Below are positions 1-8,433 of a stretch of 64,000 nucleotides of DNA, piece after piece. Under the pieces are notes generated by a model that made no database searches, had not been told where the DNA came from, and was given only the letters and a program-made list of their open reading frames with translations. The stretch comes from Lysobacter silvisoli (GTDB lineage Bacteria; Pseudomonadota; Gammaproteobacteria; Xanthomonadales; Xanthomonadaceae), in assembly GCF_003382365.1 (NCBI RefSeq), contig NZ_QTSU01000002.1, positions 558,001 to 622,000 of the forward strand, in the 5' to 3' direction. The position numbers and the translations under genes are program-made. Position 1 is the first letter of the stretch. Every line of letters begins with the position of its first letter.

Positions 1-167
1 CGGCCGAAGGAAGGGGGCGGCATCGTGAGTCGGTCGGACATCGCGCGCTTCGGTCCTGGCCCCGGGGCGGATTCGTATTGTGCAGGAGCCAGGCGGATGA
101 AGGGCGGCGGGAGAGCGGGATCGACGCGGGCGAAGTCGGTCCGGCACCGTTACCGCCCTTCCCGCCC

Positions 168-207
168 GCGACCCGAGCGGCGCCACGGGCCAGCCCGCTC
201 GGGTCGC
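168..207. terminator. Perfect 13-bp hairpin downstream of the 221-517 lipoprotein gene
   Basis: Arms 168-180 and 195-207 (GCGACCCGAGCGG and its exact complement) enclose a 14-base loop. The hairpin lies just past the stop of the minus-strand lipoprotein gene, so it may end or stabilise that transcript. No T-run follows it in the minus direction, so it is not a textbook intrinsic terminator. Nothing else was recognised in bases 1-220. Confidence 0.4.
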
Positions 208-220
208 GTATCGCGCGCGC

Positions 221-517
221 TCAGCGCGCGCTGCAGACGGGCGGGTTGGTCATGCCGAAGGAAAACAGATTGCCGCCGTTGACGGTGCAAGCGTAGGTCT
301 TGCCGTTCTTGGCCTTCAGCGTCACGTAGGTGTTGACGCCTTCGGTGCGGCGCTCGACCAGCGTCAGCTCCGACGGCGACAGGCCCAGCACGCCGCCGGT
401 TTCCGAAAGGATGCGTTCGTCGGTCAGCGTGTTGGTCTTGGACGCCACGGCGGCGCAGCCGGTGACGGACAGACTGGCGATCAGCATGGCGCCGAGGAGC
501 GAAGGCTTGGAATGCAT
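221..517 (-). CDS. Small secreted lipoprotein of unknown function
   Basis: This gene encodes a 98-residue protein with a short basic N-terminus, a hydrophobic stretch and a lipobox ending VTGC, so it should be exported and lipidated. The mature part is about 75 residues, with a possible disulphide pair (YACTV and PPVCSAR near the C-terminus). It resembles the small conserved lipoproteins common in Xanthomonadaceae, but no named domain was recognised. The start MHSKPS at 517 is preferred because the signal peptide then begins properly; an in-frame ATG at 544 would add nine residues. A hairpin at 168-207 follows the gene. Confidence 0.7.
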   Translation of the reverse strand: MHSKPSLLGAMLIASLSVTGCAAVASKTNTLTDERILSETGGVLGLSPSELTLVERRTEGVNTYVTLKAKNGKTYACTVNGGNLFSFGMTNPPVCSAR

Positions 518-840
518 GTGCGAATCCTGAGAGGGTGAGTTCATGGGCGTCCATGCCTGCCGCGCATACGGCGGAGCCGCACTAGACGGGCCGCATCATC
601 CAATCGGACTTTCGTGCCGCTCAAGCCGGAGGTGACGAACAGCACCGGCGAGGTGTCGAACGCCTCGGTCCGCACCGAACCCTGCGGCCAAAATCCAGCA
701 CGGCAGCCGGTGCACCGCTCGTTGCGCACGCCGGGCCCGACGATGGCCGATGCCGGCGGCCGCCCGATCCACGCAGATCGCGCTTTCCCCCGCGCGGGTC
801 TGGGCGCAGACTGCCTGCTCGAGAAGGCGGAGCGCACTGC
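518..840. other. Intergenic region without a recognised gene
   Basis: This is a divergent spacer between the lipoprotein gene (minus) and the arginase-family gene (plus). Open frames cross it on both strands, but none has family resemblance or a convincing start. A purine-rich stretch, AAGGCGGAG, ends about ten bases before the ATG at 841 and may be the ribosome binding site of that gene. Confidence 0.5.
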
Positions 841-1653
841 ATGGCCCTGCAACGAACCCTGTTCGATCTGGCCTTGGCTTACCCGCAATGGCAGGGTTCG
901 GGCCGTCACGAACACCTGCCGCGCGGCGCCGAGGCCGCCGCGGCGGTGTGCGGCCGCTACGCGCCGCTGGTACGCGTGCCGGCGCATGAGGGCCCGGCGC
1001 AGGACGCGCACGGCGTCAACCGCTGGGACGCGGTGTTCGCGCAGTTCCGCAGCGCGCACGACATCCTGTCGCGCTCCGGCGCGCGCCGCGTGCTCACCGC
1101 CGGCGGCGACTGCGCGGTGGACGTGGCGGTGATCGGCTATCTCAACGGCCTGCATCCTGGCCTGCGGGTGATCTGGATCGATGCCCACGCCGACGGCAAC
1201 ACGCCCGCCACCTCGCCCAGCGGCAATTTCCACGGCATGCCGGTGAGCGCGATCCTGGGACGTGCGCCCGAACCCATGCGTCCCTATCTGGGCGCGCCCC
1301 TGGAGCCCTCGCGCTTCCGCTACTTCGGCGTCCGCGACGAACTGGGCGACGCGGGCGATCACGCGCTGCGCAGCGAACTCGACCTGCGCCGGCTGGACCC
1401 GCAGGCGCCCATCGACGGGCCGGTGCACGTGCATTTCGACCTCGACGCGCTCGATCCGCGCGAGTTCCCGTACGTCGCCTATCCCGAAGGCGCTCTGGCC
1501 GTCGACGAGGCCGTGGCCCTGCTGCGCCGCATCTCCCGCGAAGCCGATCTGGTCGGCCTCACCGTGACCGAATTCGCCCCGGCCGACCAGCAACAGGCCC
1601 GCGCAGGCAGCCGGGTGATCGAAAGGCTTTGCGAGGCGGCCGTCGGCCGCTAG
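841..1653 (+). CDS. Arginase/agmatinase-family (ureohydrolase) protein
   Basis: This 270-residue protein has the manganese-site motifs of the ureohydrolase fold: GGDC at 88-91, DAHAD at 114-118, DLDALDP at 200-206 and a TEFAP segment around 243-247. Family members hydrolyse guanidino groups (arginine, agmatine, formiminoglutamate) or remove acetyl groups. Here the usual GGDH histidine ligand is a cysteine, a variant I associate with an uncharacterised arginase-like subfamily rather than with true arginases, so the substrate cannot be named. No arginine or polyamine genes are adjacent, and the gene appears monocistronic. It overlaps by four bases, tail to tail, the DUF11 remnant on the other strand. 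Confidence 0.8.
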   Translation: MALQRTLFDLALAYPQWQGSGRHEHLPRGAEAAAAVCGRYAPLVRVPAHEGPAQDAHGVNRWDAVFAQFRSAHDILSRSGARRVLTAGGDCAVDVAVIGYLNGLHPGLRVIWIDAHADGNTPATSPSGNFHGMPVSAILGRAPEPMRPYLGAPLEPSRFRYFGVRDELGDAGDHALRSELDLRRLDPQAPIDGPVHVHFDLDALDPREFPYVAYPEGALAVDEAVALLRRISREADLVGLTVTEFAPADQQQARAGSRVIERLCEAAVGR

Positions 1654-1990
1654 GCCGCGACGGTCGCCGAGACGCGACCCGCGCACGTCGCCGCGCCACG
1701 GCCGCGGCAGTTCACCGTGCACCGGAACGCGAGCGTGGCGCTCTGCCCGCTAGCCAGCGCGCCCAACGCGATCCCGGCGCCGGTCCGGCTGGCGACGGTG
1801 AACGCACCCGCCGGCACGCCGTTGCCGGTGACGGTCACGGCATTGGCCGCCGGGCAGGCGATCCCGGCGCCCGGCGCGTCGCGCACCACCGCGCCGGTCA
1901 CCGCGCCGGGGCCGTGGGTGTTGACGGTCAGCGTGCAAGTGCGGGGCGGGCCGCGAACGGCGGTGTCGCCCGGCGAACGGAGGTCGCGTT
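1650..1990 (-). pseudogene. Remnant of a DUF11-repeat exported protein (C-terminal piece)
   Basis: Minus-strand translation gives a recognisable DUF11-like end: CTLTVNTHGPGAVTGAVV, then a segment with IACPAANAV, TVTGNG and ASGQSATLAF, finishing near 1650. The similarity continues upstream of the only possible start (GTG at 1901) without a stop but also without an ATG or signal peptide, so the N-terminal part is missing. It resembles the DUF11 repeats of the larger gene at 34035. The call is a decayed or truncated surface-protein gene. The upstream boundary near 1990 is approximate. Confidence 0.45.
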
Positions 1991-2246
1991 TAGGCCATGG
2001 CCATGGTGTTTTAATCGCGCTCCGGTACTGGACTCAGACAGGTTTGGGAGCGGCCCGAACCAGGCTGAACGGACACTCATCGCGCGCTCGCAAACGCCGG
2101 CTACCGCACGTGCGCGGACGCGACCGGACAGGCACACTGCCATGAGCGTCCGTCGGAATCCGTTGCGTTATCGCCGGCGAAAGCGGAATCATTTCATCGC
2201 GACATGCCCGCGCATGCCGCCACCTTTCAGGACGAGAGATCCAGGC

Positions 2247-2915
2247 ATGCAAGCGCGCGAAACACAGTGCGACGGCGCGCTCCCCGCCGCTGCCGCCACC
2301 GACGCCGACCCGCCCGGCATTCCGGACAGCGCACTGGAATCGGTCACCGAACTGATCGCCCAGGCCCAGAACAAGCAGGCCATCCGTTGGGACCGCATCT
2401 ACTCGGTGCTGTACCAGGAGCTGCATGCGCTGGCGCAGCAGCAGATCCGCAAGCACTGGTCGGGACCGGCGCGCTCGTCCACGTCGCTGGTCAGCCGCGC
2501 CTGGCTGCGCCTGAGCCAGTCGCCGCTGGTTTACCAGAACCGCGACCACCTGGTCGGCGTGCTGGCGCGGGCGATGCGCTACGCCCTGATCGACGAGATC
2601 CGTCAGAGCCACGCCGCCAAGCGCCGCGACGTGGGCGGCGATGCGATCCTCAGCAGCCGGCCCGATGCCGAGGCCGAATACGATCCCGAGTTGGAGCGCA
2701 TGCTGGCTATCCACCAGGCGCTGGAATTGTTGGCCGAGTCCGAACCGCGCCTGGGCCAGGTCGTGGAGATGCGCTATTTCGCCGGCATGACCGATGCCGA
2801 GATCGCCGAAATCCTGAGCATCACGCCGCGCACCGTGCACCGCGATTGGGTGCGCGCACGCGCCTTTCTGAGCAGCGTGCTCGGCGACACGGCCCTGTAC
2901 GACGACGCGGAATAG
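2247..2915 (+). CDS. ECF-type RNA polymerase sigma factor paired with a Ser/Thr kinase
   Basis: This 222-residue sigma factor has a sigma region 2 at about 50-122 (promoter melting and -10 contact, ending in RYALIDEIRQSHAAKRRDVG) and a region 4 helix-turn-helix at about 155-212 (MTDAEIAEILSITPRTVHRDW). It resembles the ECF-like group transcribed next to serine/threonine kinases in Xanthomonads, where a kinase rather than an anti-sigma factor controls activity. The kinase gene begins 13 bases downstream, so one transcript is likely. The start at 2247 is chosen because a GAGAG stretch lies nine bases upstream; another ATG at 2214 lacks one. The targets are unknown. In Xanthomonas citri a comparable pair controls type VI secretion, but no such genes occur here. 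Confidence 0.85.
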   Translation: MQARETQCDGALPAAAATDADPPGIPDSALESVTELIAQAQNKQAIRWDRIYSVLYQELHALAQQQIRKHWSGPARSSTSLVSRAWLRLSQSPLVYQNRDHLVGVLARAMRYALIDEIRQSHAAKRRDVGGDAILSSRPDAEAEYDPELERMLAIHQALELLAESEPRLGQVVEMRYFAGMTDAEIAEILSITPRTVHRDWVRARAFLSSVLGDTALYDDAE

Positions 2916-2928
2916 CCTGCGCGCCCGC

Positions 2929-5892
2929 ATGCCGCCATCGCCGTCGGCCGCCATCAGGACCAAACTGCGCGCCCTGGCGCTGTTCGACCGCTATACCGAC
3001 CTGGGCGAGGCCGCTCGCGCGGGCATGCGCGATTCGCTGACGCACAGCGATCCCGAACTGCTCACGGCCTTGCTGGCGCTGGTCGCGGCAGCGGCGGCTC
3101 CCAGCCCTTTGGATACGCCGGCGCTGGAAACGGTAGCGCGCCGGGAGCAGCCGGCGCCGCCGGCCGACGAAGCGGTCTGCGAGACGCGCATCGGCACCCG
3201 CCTGGGCCCCTGGCGCATCCACCGCGCCATCGCCGACGGCGGCATGGGCACGGTGTACGAGGCCTATCGCGACGACGGCGAGTACCAGAAGCGGGTGGCG
3301 TTGAAATGCGTGCGTTCCAGGCTGATATCGCCCGCGCTGATGAATGCGTTCCTGGCCGAGCGCAGCCATCTGGCCGCGCTGGACCATCCCGGCATCGCCG
3401 ATCTGCTCGACGGCGGCATCGGCAGCGACGGACAGCCCTGGTTCGCCATGCGCTACGTCGACGGCGTCGCCGTGGACCTGTGGTGCGACACGCGCGGCGC
3501 CGCCTTGCGCGCGCGCGTGGAACTGCTCAAGCAGGCGTGCGACGCCGTGGCCTATGCCCATAGCCGCGGCGTCCTCCATCGCGACCTCAAGCCCTCCAAC
3601 CTGCTGGTCGCCGACGACGGCCGCCTGCAATTGGTCGACTTCGGCATTTCCGCGGCGCTGGGCCCGAACATCGCCGCCGATCACCCGCAGATCGCGCTTT
3701 CGCGCGCCTACGCCGCGCCGGAAGTGATGGCCGGTGCCGCCTATGGCCCTACCGGAGACATCTATGCGCTAGGCGCGCTGATGTACCGGTTGCTGGGCGC
3801 GGGCGCGCCGGCGCCGGAGTGGGGCATCTGGTCGATGCTGCCGGCGATGCGGCCCAAGGAGCCGGATGCGCTGTCCGCCAATGCCGCGCGCGCGACGCAG
3901 GAACAGGCCCGGCAGCGCGCGGCCGCCGACCCAGAAGACCTGTCCCGCCGCCTGAGCGGCGACCTCGATGCCATCGCCGCCAAAGCGGTGGCGGTCGATC
4001 CGGAGCGGCGCTACGCCAGCGCGCGCGCTTTAGGCGACGACCTGCAGCGATGGCTGGACGGACGCGCGGTCGAAGCCCGCAGCGGCGAGCGCTACTACCG
4101 CGTGCGGCGCTTCCTGCGTCGGCACCGCCTGACGATGGGCCTGGTCGCGATGCTGCTCCTGGCGCTGGCGTCCTCCCTCGGCGTGATGCTGCATCAACAA
4201 CGACGCATGGCCAGCGAAGCGCAGGCCAGCGAGGCCGTCGGCCGCCTGTTCGCCTCCACCCTGGGCAACGCGACGTTGTCGGGCATAGGCGCCACGCCGT
4301 TCTCTTCTCGTGAGCTGCTGGGCAAAACCGAGCAGGAACTGAACCAAATGCCGTTGGCGGAGCACGCCGAGCTGCACGCGCGCAGCCTGGCCGCTCTGGC
4401 CCGCGGCTACGCTGTCGTCGGCGACTATGGGCACGCGCAGGAGTTGGCGGAACGGGCGCAGGCCGTGTTGCAGGGACAAGCCGACCGCGACGGCTATGTC
4501 GCCGCCACGCAGCTGGCCCTGCTCAACACGCACGCGCAGCACGCGCAGGCCCAGGCGCTGGCACGCCGCTGGATCGGCCAGCTGCAAGACCGCGACGATC
4601 CCCGTTCGCGCCGCGCACGCTCCGGCTTCGAGGCGCAGCTGGCCACCGCGCAATGGGGACAGGGCGACCCGTACGGCGCACTGCGCACCATCGATGCGGC
4701 TCTCGCACACATCCCGGAGCACGGCGCCACCACCGATCGCGAACTGCTGGCCGAACTGCTGATCCTGCGCAGCAGTTTCAGAACCCTGCTGCTTCGCTTC
4801 CAGCAGGCGCGGGACGACGCATCGCGGGCGATCCTCCTTGCCGATCCGATCAACCCGGTACTGGCCGACGACGCACGCGAACGCCTGCTGCTGGTTTCTT
4901 TCGCGGCCAGCTCGACGGTGGACATCGCGGTGGCCCAGCGCCTGGTCGACAGCCGCCATCGCACGCTGGGAGAACGGCACCCCAAGACCGGACTCGCCTG
5001 GATCTATCTGGGGCAGGCCCAGCTATTGAGCGGCAACCAGGTCGATGCGCAAGAGCAAACGCTGACCGGCGAACGCCTGATCGAAGCCAGCTATGGCCGC
5101 GACCATCCGACCTATGCCTATGCGATCATCACCGGTTCCAACATCCGCAGCAGCAACGACGCGCGCGATAATTTGGCGGTCTTGCGGCGCGGCCTGGCCA
5201 TCTACCAGGCCACGCTGGGGCCCACGCATCCGCAAACGCTGCAAGCCAAGTACCGCATCGCCGCGCGCCTGGGCGATCTGGCGCCTTCGCTGCAACGGCC
5301 CGGCGACTTCGAGGAGTTGATCGGGTTGTTCGAGGACAACATCCGGATCAAGCGCGCCGGCCACTTGCCCGCGCCATGGGAGGAGCTGTATCTGGGGCGG
5401 GCGCTGACCCGGAAGGGCGGAGCGGCCAACCTGGAGGCCGGCGCGTCGTGGCTGCGCGTGAGCCAGGAGAACGTCCGCCGCTACTTCGCGCCGGACGACC
5501 TCTACGGCATGTTCACCCGCAACAGCGTGGCGGAATCGCGCTATCTGCGCGGCGACCCCGCGGGCGCGGACCGCGATTTCGCCCTCATCCGCGAACAGCT
5601 ACGCGGCAAGCCCGGCTTCGCCAACCAGGTCATGACCCACTACGCCTTGTTGTACCGCGCGGCCTACGCCCATCAGACCTGCCGGCGCGCGGAGGCCGAG
5701 CGCCTGCTGACCGAAGCCTACGACACCGATCTGGGCGTCACCGGCGCGCATAGCTTCATCACCCGCGACGCGCTCGCCTATCTGGAGCACTTCCGCCGCC
5801 ACGGCAACCTGCACAACGACGACTCGTCTTCGCTGCTGTATCCGGCGCTGGCGCCGGCCAATGCCGGGGCCGAACGCTGCCAAGGGCGTTGA
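2929..5892 (+). CDS. Membrane-anchored serine/threonine protein kinase with TPR-like sensor region
   Basis: This 987-residue protein begins with a cytoplasmic kinase domain at about 93-380: glycine loop ADGGMGTVYEA, invariant lysine in VALKC (K126), HRDLKPSN with catalytic D219, DFG at 237-239 and APEV at 263-266. All key catalytic residues are present. One membrane helix follows at about 402-422. The remaining 560 residues are helical repeats of TPR type and would lie in the periplasm, a plausible sensor. The gene follows the ECF sigma gene by 13 bases. The likely job is to phosphorylate and activate that sigma factor in response to an envelope or extracellular signal. The signal is unknown. 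Confidence 0.88.
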   Translation: MPPSPSAAIRTKLRALALFDRYTDLGEAARAGMRDSLTHSDPELLTALLALVAAAAAPSPLDTPALETVARREQPAPPADEAVCETRIGTRLGPWRIHRAIADGGMGTVYEAYRDDGEYQKRVALKCVRSRLISPALMNAFLAERSHLAALDHPGIADLLDGGIGSDGQPWFAMRYVDGVAVDLWCDTRGAALRARVELLKQACDAVAYAHSRGVLHRDLKPSNLLVADDGRLQLVDFGISAALGPNIAADHPQIALSRAYAAPEVMAGAAYGPTGDIYALGALMYRLLGAGAPAPEWGIWSMLPAMRPKEPDALSANAARATQEQARQRAAADPEDLSRRLSGDLDAIAAKAVAVDPERRYASARALGDDLQRWLDGRAVEARSGERYYRVRRFLRRHRLTMGLVAMLLLALASSLGVMLHQQRRMASEAQASEAVGRLFASTLGNATLSGIGATPFSSRELLGKTEQELNQMPLAEHAELHARSLAALARGYAVVGDYGHAQELAERAQAVLQGQADRDGYVAATQLALLNTHAQHAQAQALARRWIGQLQDRDDPRSRRARSGFEAQLATAQWGQGDPYGALRTIDAALAHIPEHGATTDRELLAELLILRSSFRTLLLRFQQARDDASRAILLADPINPVLADDARERLLLVSFAASSTVDIAVAQRLVDSRHRTLGERHPKTGLAWIYLGQAQLLSGNQVDAQEQTLTGERLIEASYGRDHPTYAYAIITGSNIRSSNDARDNLAVLRRGLAIYQATLGPTHPQTLQAKYRIAARLGDLAPSLQRPGDFEELIGLFEDNIRIKRAGHLPAPWEELYLGRALTRKGGAANLEAGASWLRVSQENVRRYFAPDDLYGMFTRNSVAESRYLRGDPAGADRDFALIREQLRGKPGFANQVMTHYALLYRAAYAHQTCRRAEAERLLTEAYDTDLGVTGAHSFITRDALAYLEHFRRHGNLHNDDSSSLLYPALAPANAGAERCQGR

Positions 5893-6057
5893 GCGTGCCG
5901 GCGCCGGAACCCGTCCGCGGCCGGTCCCGGAACATCGTTTTAGGTCATCGTCGAACGCGTACAGCGCATGCGGATCGTCGCCGCAATGCGCGGCGGCAGG
6001 CCGATGAGCGCGGCGAAGGCGGCGGCAGGGTGGCGGCTCGCCGCACGCGTATCCGTA

Positions 6058-6828
6058 CTAGCCGCCGGTCGCTTTGCGCGTGGAGCCGGTCTGGGCGAAC
6101 CAGCGCTCGAAGCCGATCGCGCCCTGCCAGGCGGCGCCGGCCGGTACCAGGGTGTCGGTCTGCAACCGCGCACCGAAATACAGAGCGTTCTCGTCGCTGA
6201 CCACTACACGCGCGTCGCCGCTGGCCGCCATGAAGCGCCGGGCCAGGCCGGACAGCGGCTCACGCTCGGGCCCGGCGATTTCCACGATGCCGTTGGCCGG
6301 CGGCTGCAGCGCCAGCCGGGTGACCGCGTCGGCCACGTCGTCCGACGCGATGGGCTGCACCAGCGCCGGCGACAGATGCACCTGGTCGCCCACGCTGGCC
6401 GACTGGACGATGCCGGGCAGGAATTCGAAGAACTGGGTCGAGTGCACGATGGTGTAGGGCACGGCCGAGCCGCGGATCAGCGCCTCTTGCGCGATCTTGC
6501 CGCGGAAGTAGCCGCTGGCCGAGAGCTTGTCGGTGCCGACCACGGACAGGGCCAGGTGATGGCGCACGCCGGCCCGGGCCTCGGCCGTCAGGATGTTGCG
6601 GCCGGCGGTCTGGAAGAACGACAGCACCGCCGCGTCTTCGAACGAGGGCGAGTTGGCCAGGTCGACCACGACCTCGGCACCGGCCATGGCCTCGTCCAGC
6701 CCCGCGCCCGACAGGATGTCGATGCCGGTGGACGGCGCGGCGACCACCGCTTCATGCCCAAGCTCGCGCAGGCGTGCGACCACCTTGCTGCCGATCAGTC
6801 CGGTACCGCCGATCACCACGATTTTCAT
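6058..6828 (-). CDS. NmrA-like NAD(P)-binding oxidoreductase/epimerase-type protein
   Basis: This 256-residue protein starts with an N-terminal Rossmann fold (MKIVVIGGTGLIGSKV), typical of atypical short-chain dehydrogenases of the NmrA/NAD(P)H-binding group. There is no YxxxK catalytic pair at the usual place, which suits NmrA-like redox sensors or quinone-oxidoreductase relatives more than classical SDRs. The start at 6828 is chosen because the Rossmann strand begins there; the open frame extends upstream without support. The LysR gene at 6976-8004 lies just upstream on the same strand. Such oxidoreductases are frequent partners of ECF41 sigma factors, and one is encoded at 9487, so membership of that regulon is possible. 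Confidence 0.75.
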   Translation of the reverse strand: MKIVVIGGTGLIGSKVVARLRELGHEAVVAAPSTGIDILSGAGLDEAMAGAEVVVDLANSPSFEDAAVLSFFQTAGRNILTAEARAGVRHHLALSVVGTDKLSASGYFRGKIAQEALIRGSAVPYTIVHSTQFFEFLPGIVQSASVGDQVHLSPALVQPIASDDVADAVTRLALQPPANGIVEIAGPEREPLSGLARRFMAASGDARVVVSDENALYFGARLQTDTLVPAGAAWQGAIGFERWFAQTGSTRKATGG

Positions 6829-6975
6829 GCTGCGCCTCGATCCTTGCCGTGTTGGGTCGGTCCGCCGCGCCACGGATGCGGCGGCGAACACCGACCCCAT
6901 GCTAGGCACGGCGCCCGGGCCGCGCTAGGCGGGCGTCGGGCCGCACGGTGTTGCCGGCAAGGCACCAATACGCGC

Positions 6976-8004
6976 TCACGCCGCCGCTTCGGCCGCGGCG
7001 GCGTACGGCGCCTCGCTCTGAGCGTGGTACTCGCCCCACCTCGCGCAATCCAGATTCAGTGCGCGTACGTGGGTGGTGGCGAAGTCGATGAAGGCGCGCA
7101 TGCGCTTGGGCAACTGGCGCCGGCTCAGGTAGCACAGGTAATGCCCGCCGTCGTCGGGCGCGTAGCGGCCCAGGCAGGTCGCCAGCCGGCCGCTGCGCAG
7201 CAGTTCGCAGGCCTGGAACGCGGGCAACTGCGCCAGGCCCTGCCCGTCCAGCACCGCCTGCAGCATCAGCTCGTCGTCGTTGTACACGCAATCGCCTTGC
7301 GGGAACACGCGCTGGGCGCGGCCGTCGATGCGGAATTCCCAAGCGCGCAGGCGGCCGTTGCCCAGCCGGCGGTTGATGCACGCGTGATCGGCCAGTTCCT
7401 CCACCGACGCGGGCAGGCCGAGGCGGCGCGCGTACTCCGGCGAAGCGCAGACCAGCATCTGCATCGGCACCAGTTGCTTGGCGATGACCTGGCTGTCGTC
7501 CAAGCGGCCGTCGCGGAAGACCAGGTCGATGCGATCCACCGCCAGGTCGACCGTGCGCTCGTCCAGCACCAGCTCGACGCCGATGGCCGGATAACGCGCG
7601 CGGAACTCGCCCAGCAGCGGCGCCAGCACCTTGCGGCCGAATGCGGGCGTGGCGCCGATGCGCAGCTGCCCGCGCGGCGGCCCGTCGCGCAGGTCGCGGA
7701 TCTCCTCCAGCGCCTGCATGATGCGCTCCACGCCGGGGCGGCAGTTTTCCAGGAACAGTTCGCCCTCGCCGGTCAGCGAGGTGGAGCGCGTGGTCCTGAC
7801 GAACAGCCGCGCGCCCAGGTGGTCTTCCAGGCGCTGCACGCTGCGGCTCACCGCCGAGCGGCCCACGCCCAAGCGGTCGGCGGCGCGCGCGAAGCTGCCT
7901 TCGCTGGCCACGGCGATGAAGGCCACCACGCCGGCGTAGCTGGCCGAGAAGCTGGTGGACAGCGTGTCCGGCCGGTCGGTGGCTAACGGAGTCATCGTAT
8001 TCAT
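6976..8004 (-). CDS. LysR-family transcriptional regulator
   Basis: This 342-residue protein is of LysR type. Its N-terminal winged helix is complete (FIAVASEGSFARAADRLGVG, then SAVSRSVQRLEDHLGARLF), and an effector-binding domain of periplasmic-binding-protein fold follows, starting around GQLRIGATPAFG. The start at 8004 gives a short leader before the DNA-binding domain; in-frame starts further upstream would add low-complexity sequence. It is co-directional with the NmrA-like gene, which it may control; no divergent target is intact. Its 5' end abuts the broken sigma fragment at 8005-8257, which lies on the same strand in another frame and probably shares its promoter region. Confidence 0.85.
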   Translation of the reverse strand: MNTMTPLATDRPDTLSTSFSASYAGVVAFIAVASEGSFARAADRLGVGRSAVSRSVQRLEDHLGARLFVRTTRSTSLTGEGELFLENCRPGVERIMQALEEIRDLRDGPPRGQLRIGATPAFGRKVLAPLLGEFRARYPAIGVELVLDERTVDLAVDRIDLVFRDGRLDDSQVIAKQLVPMQMLVCASPEYARRLGLPASVEELADHACINRRLGNGRLRAWEFRIDGRAQRVFPQGDCVYNDDELMLQAVLDGQGLAQLPAFQACELLRSGRLATCLGRYAPDDGGHYLCYLSRRQLPKRMRAFIDFATTHVRALNLDCARWGEYHAQSEAPYAAAAEAAA

Positions 8005-8257
8005 AGCGGCGGCGCCTGTTCCTCTTTGCCCAACCGGCGCAGGCGCGTGCGTACTCGACATGCCGGCGACACAGCTCCGCCGGCAGGCCGGTCATGCGGG
8101 TGATGGCTTCGTAGTCGGCCTCGAACACCTCGTGCAGCAGGAAGGCCGCACGCACCTCCGGCGCCAAGGCCGCCAGTGCGGCCATGAACTCGGTCCAGAC
8201 CCGGTCCGCGCCGCAGGCCGGCGCGGCGGCGGCTTCCTCGATTTGCGCGCTAGTCAT
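8005..8257 (-). pseudogene. Fragment of an ECF41/SigJ-like sigma factor (region 4 only)
   Basis: Translated from an ATG at 8257, this frame carries a sigma region 4-like segment (APEVRAAFLLHEVFEADYEA and onward) that parallels SPEARAAYLLREVFDADYPD in the intact sigma factor at 9487. Regions 2 and the C-terminal NTF2-like domain are absent. After about 84 codons the frame runs, without similarity, through the LysR gene, so no natural stop is seen. A promoter-like element matching that of the intact sigma gene lies eight bases upstream of the ATG (8266-8292). It is best read as a rearranged paralogue. It might still yield a short region-4 peptide, but this is not shown. Confidence 0.5.
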
Positions 8258-8265
8258 ACCTCCAG

Positions 8266-8292
8266 GTCGCAGCCGCGCCGCGGCTTGTGACA
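8266..8292 (-). promoter_or_regulatory. ECF41-like promoter upstream of the sigma fragment
   Basis: On the minus strand TGTCACA (8292-8286), a 16-base spacer and CGAC (8269-8266) stand eight bases before the ATG at 8257. ECF41 sigma factors are known to use a TGTCACA -35 element with a CGTC-like -10. The same arrangement, with the same spacer length and the same AGCC after the -35, occurs before the intact sigma gene at 9487. The short distance implies an almost leaderless transcript. Confidence 0.55.
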
Positions 8293-8433
8293 GCCACCGG
8301 CGCATTGGTGCACAGCGCTCAACACCGCGCGTCCGCGCACCGCTCTACTCGCCCAGCGTGGCGCTGCCTAGATTGGTCCGAACCGAAAGGCGGACCGGCC
8401 TTTCGGGCCTCCCCTACTCCCTGGAGCGACACC

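Noticed and set aside
541-1722. 393-residue open frame on the minus strand opposite the arginase-family gene
   Set aside because: It is a shadow of the real gene in G+C-rich DNA; the translation is Arg/Ala/Gly/His-rich with no family motif.
5968-7986. 672-residue open frame on the plus strand
   Set aside because: It lies opposite the NmrA-like and LysR genes, both of which have clear motifs; the translation is low in sense and has no start signals.
6902-8305. 467-residue minus-strand frame read as one protein
   Set aside because: Only its first part (after 8257) resembles a sigma region 4; the rest is the LysR gene in the wrong frame, so only the fragment is reported.
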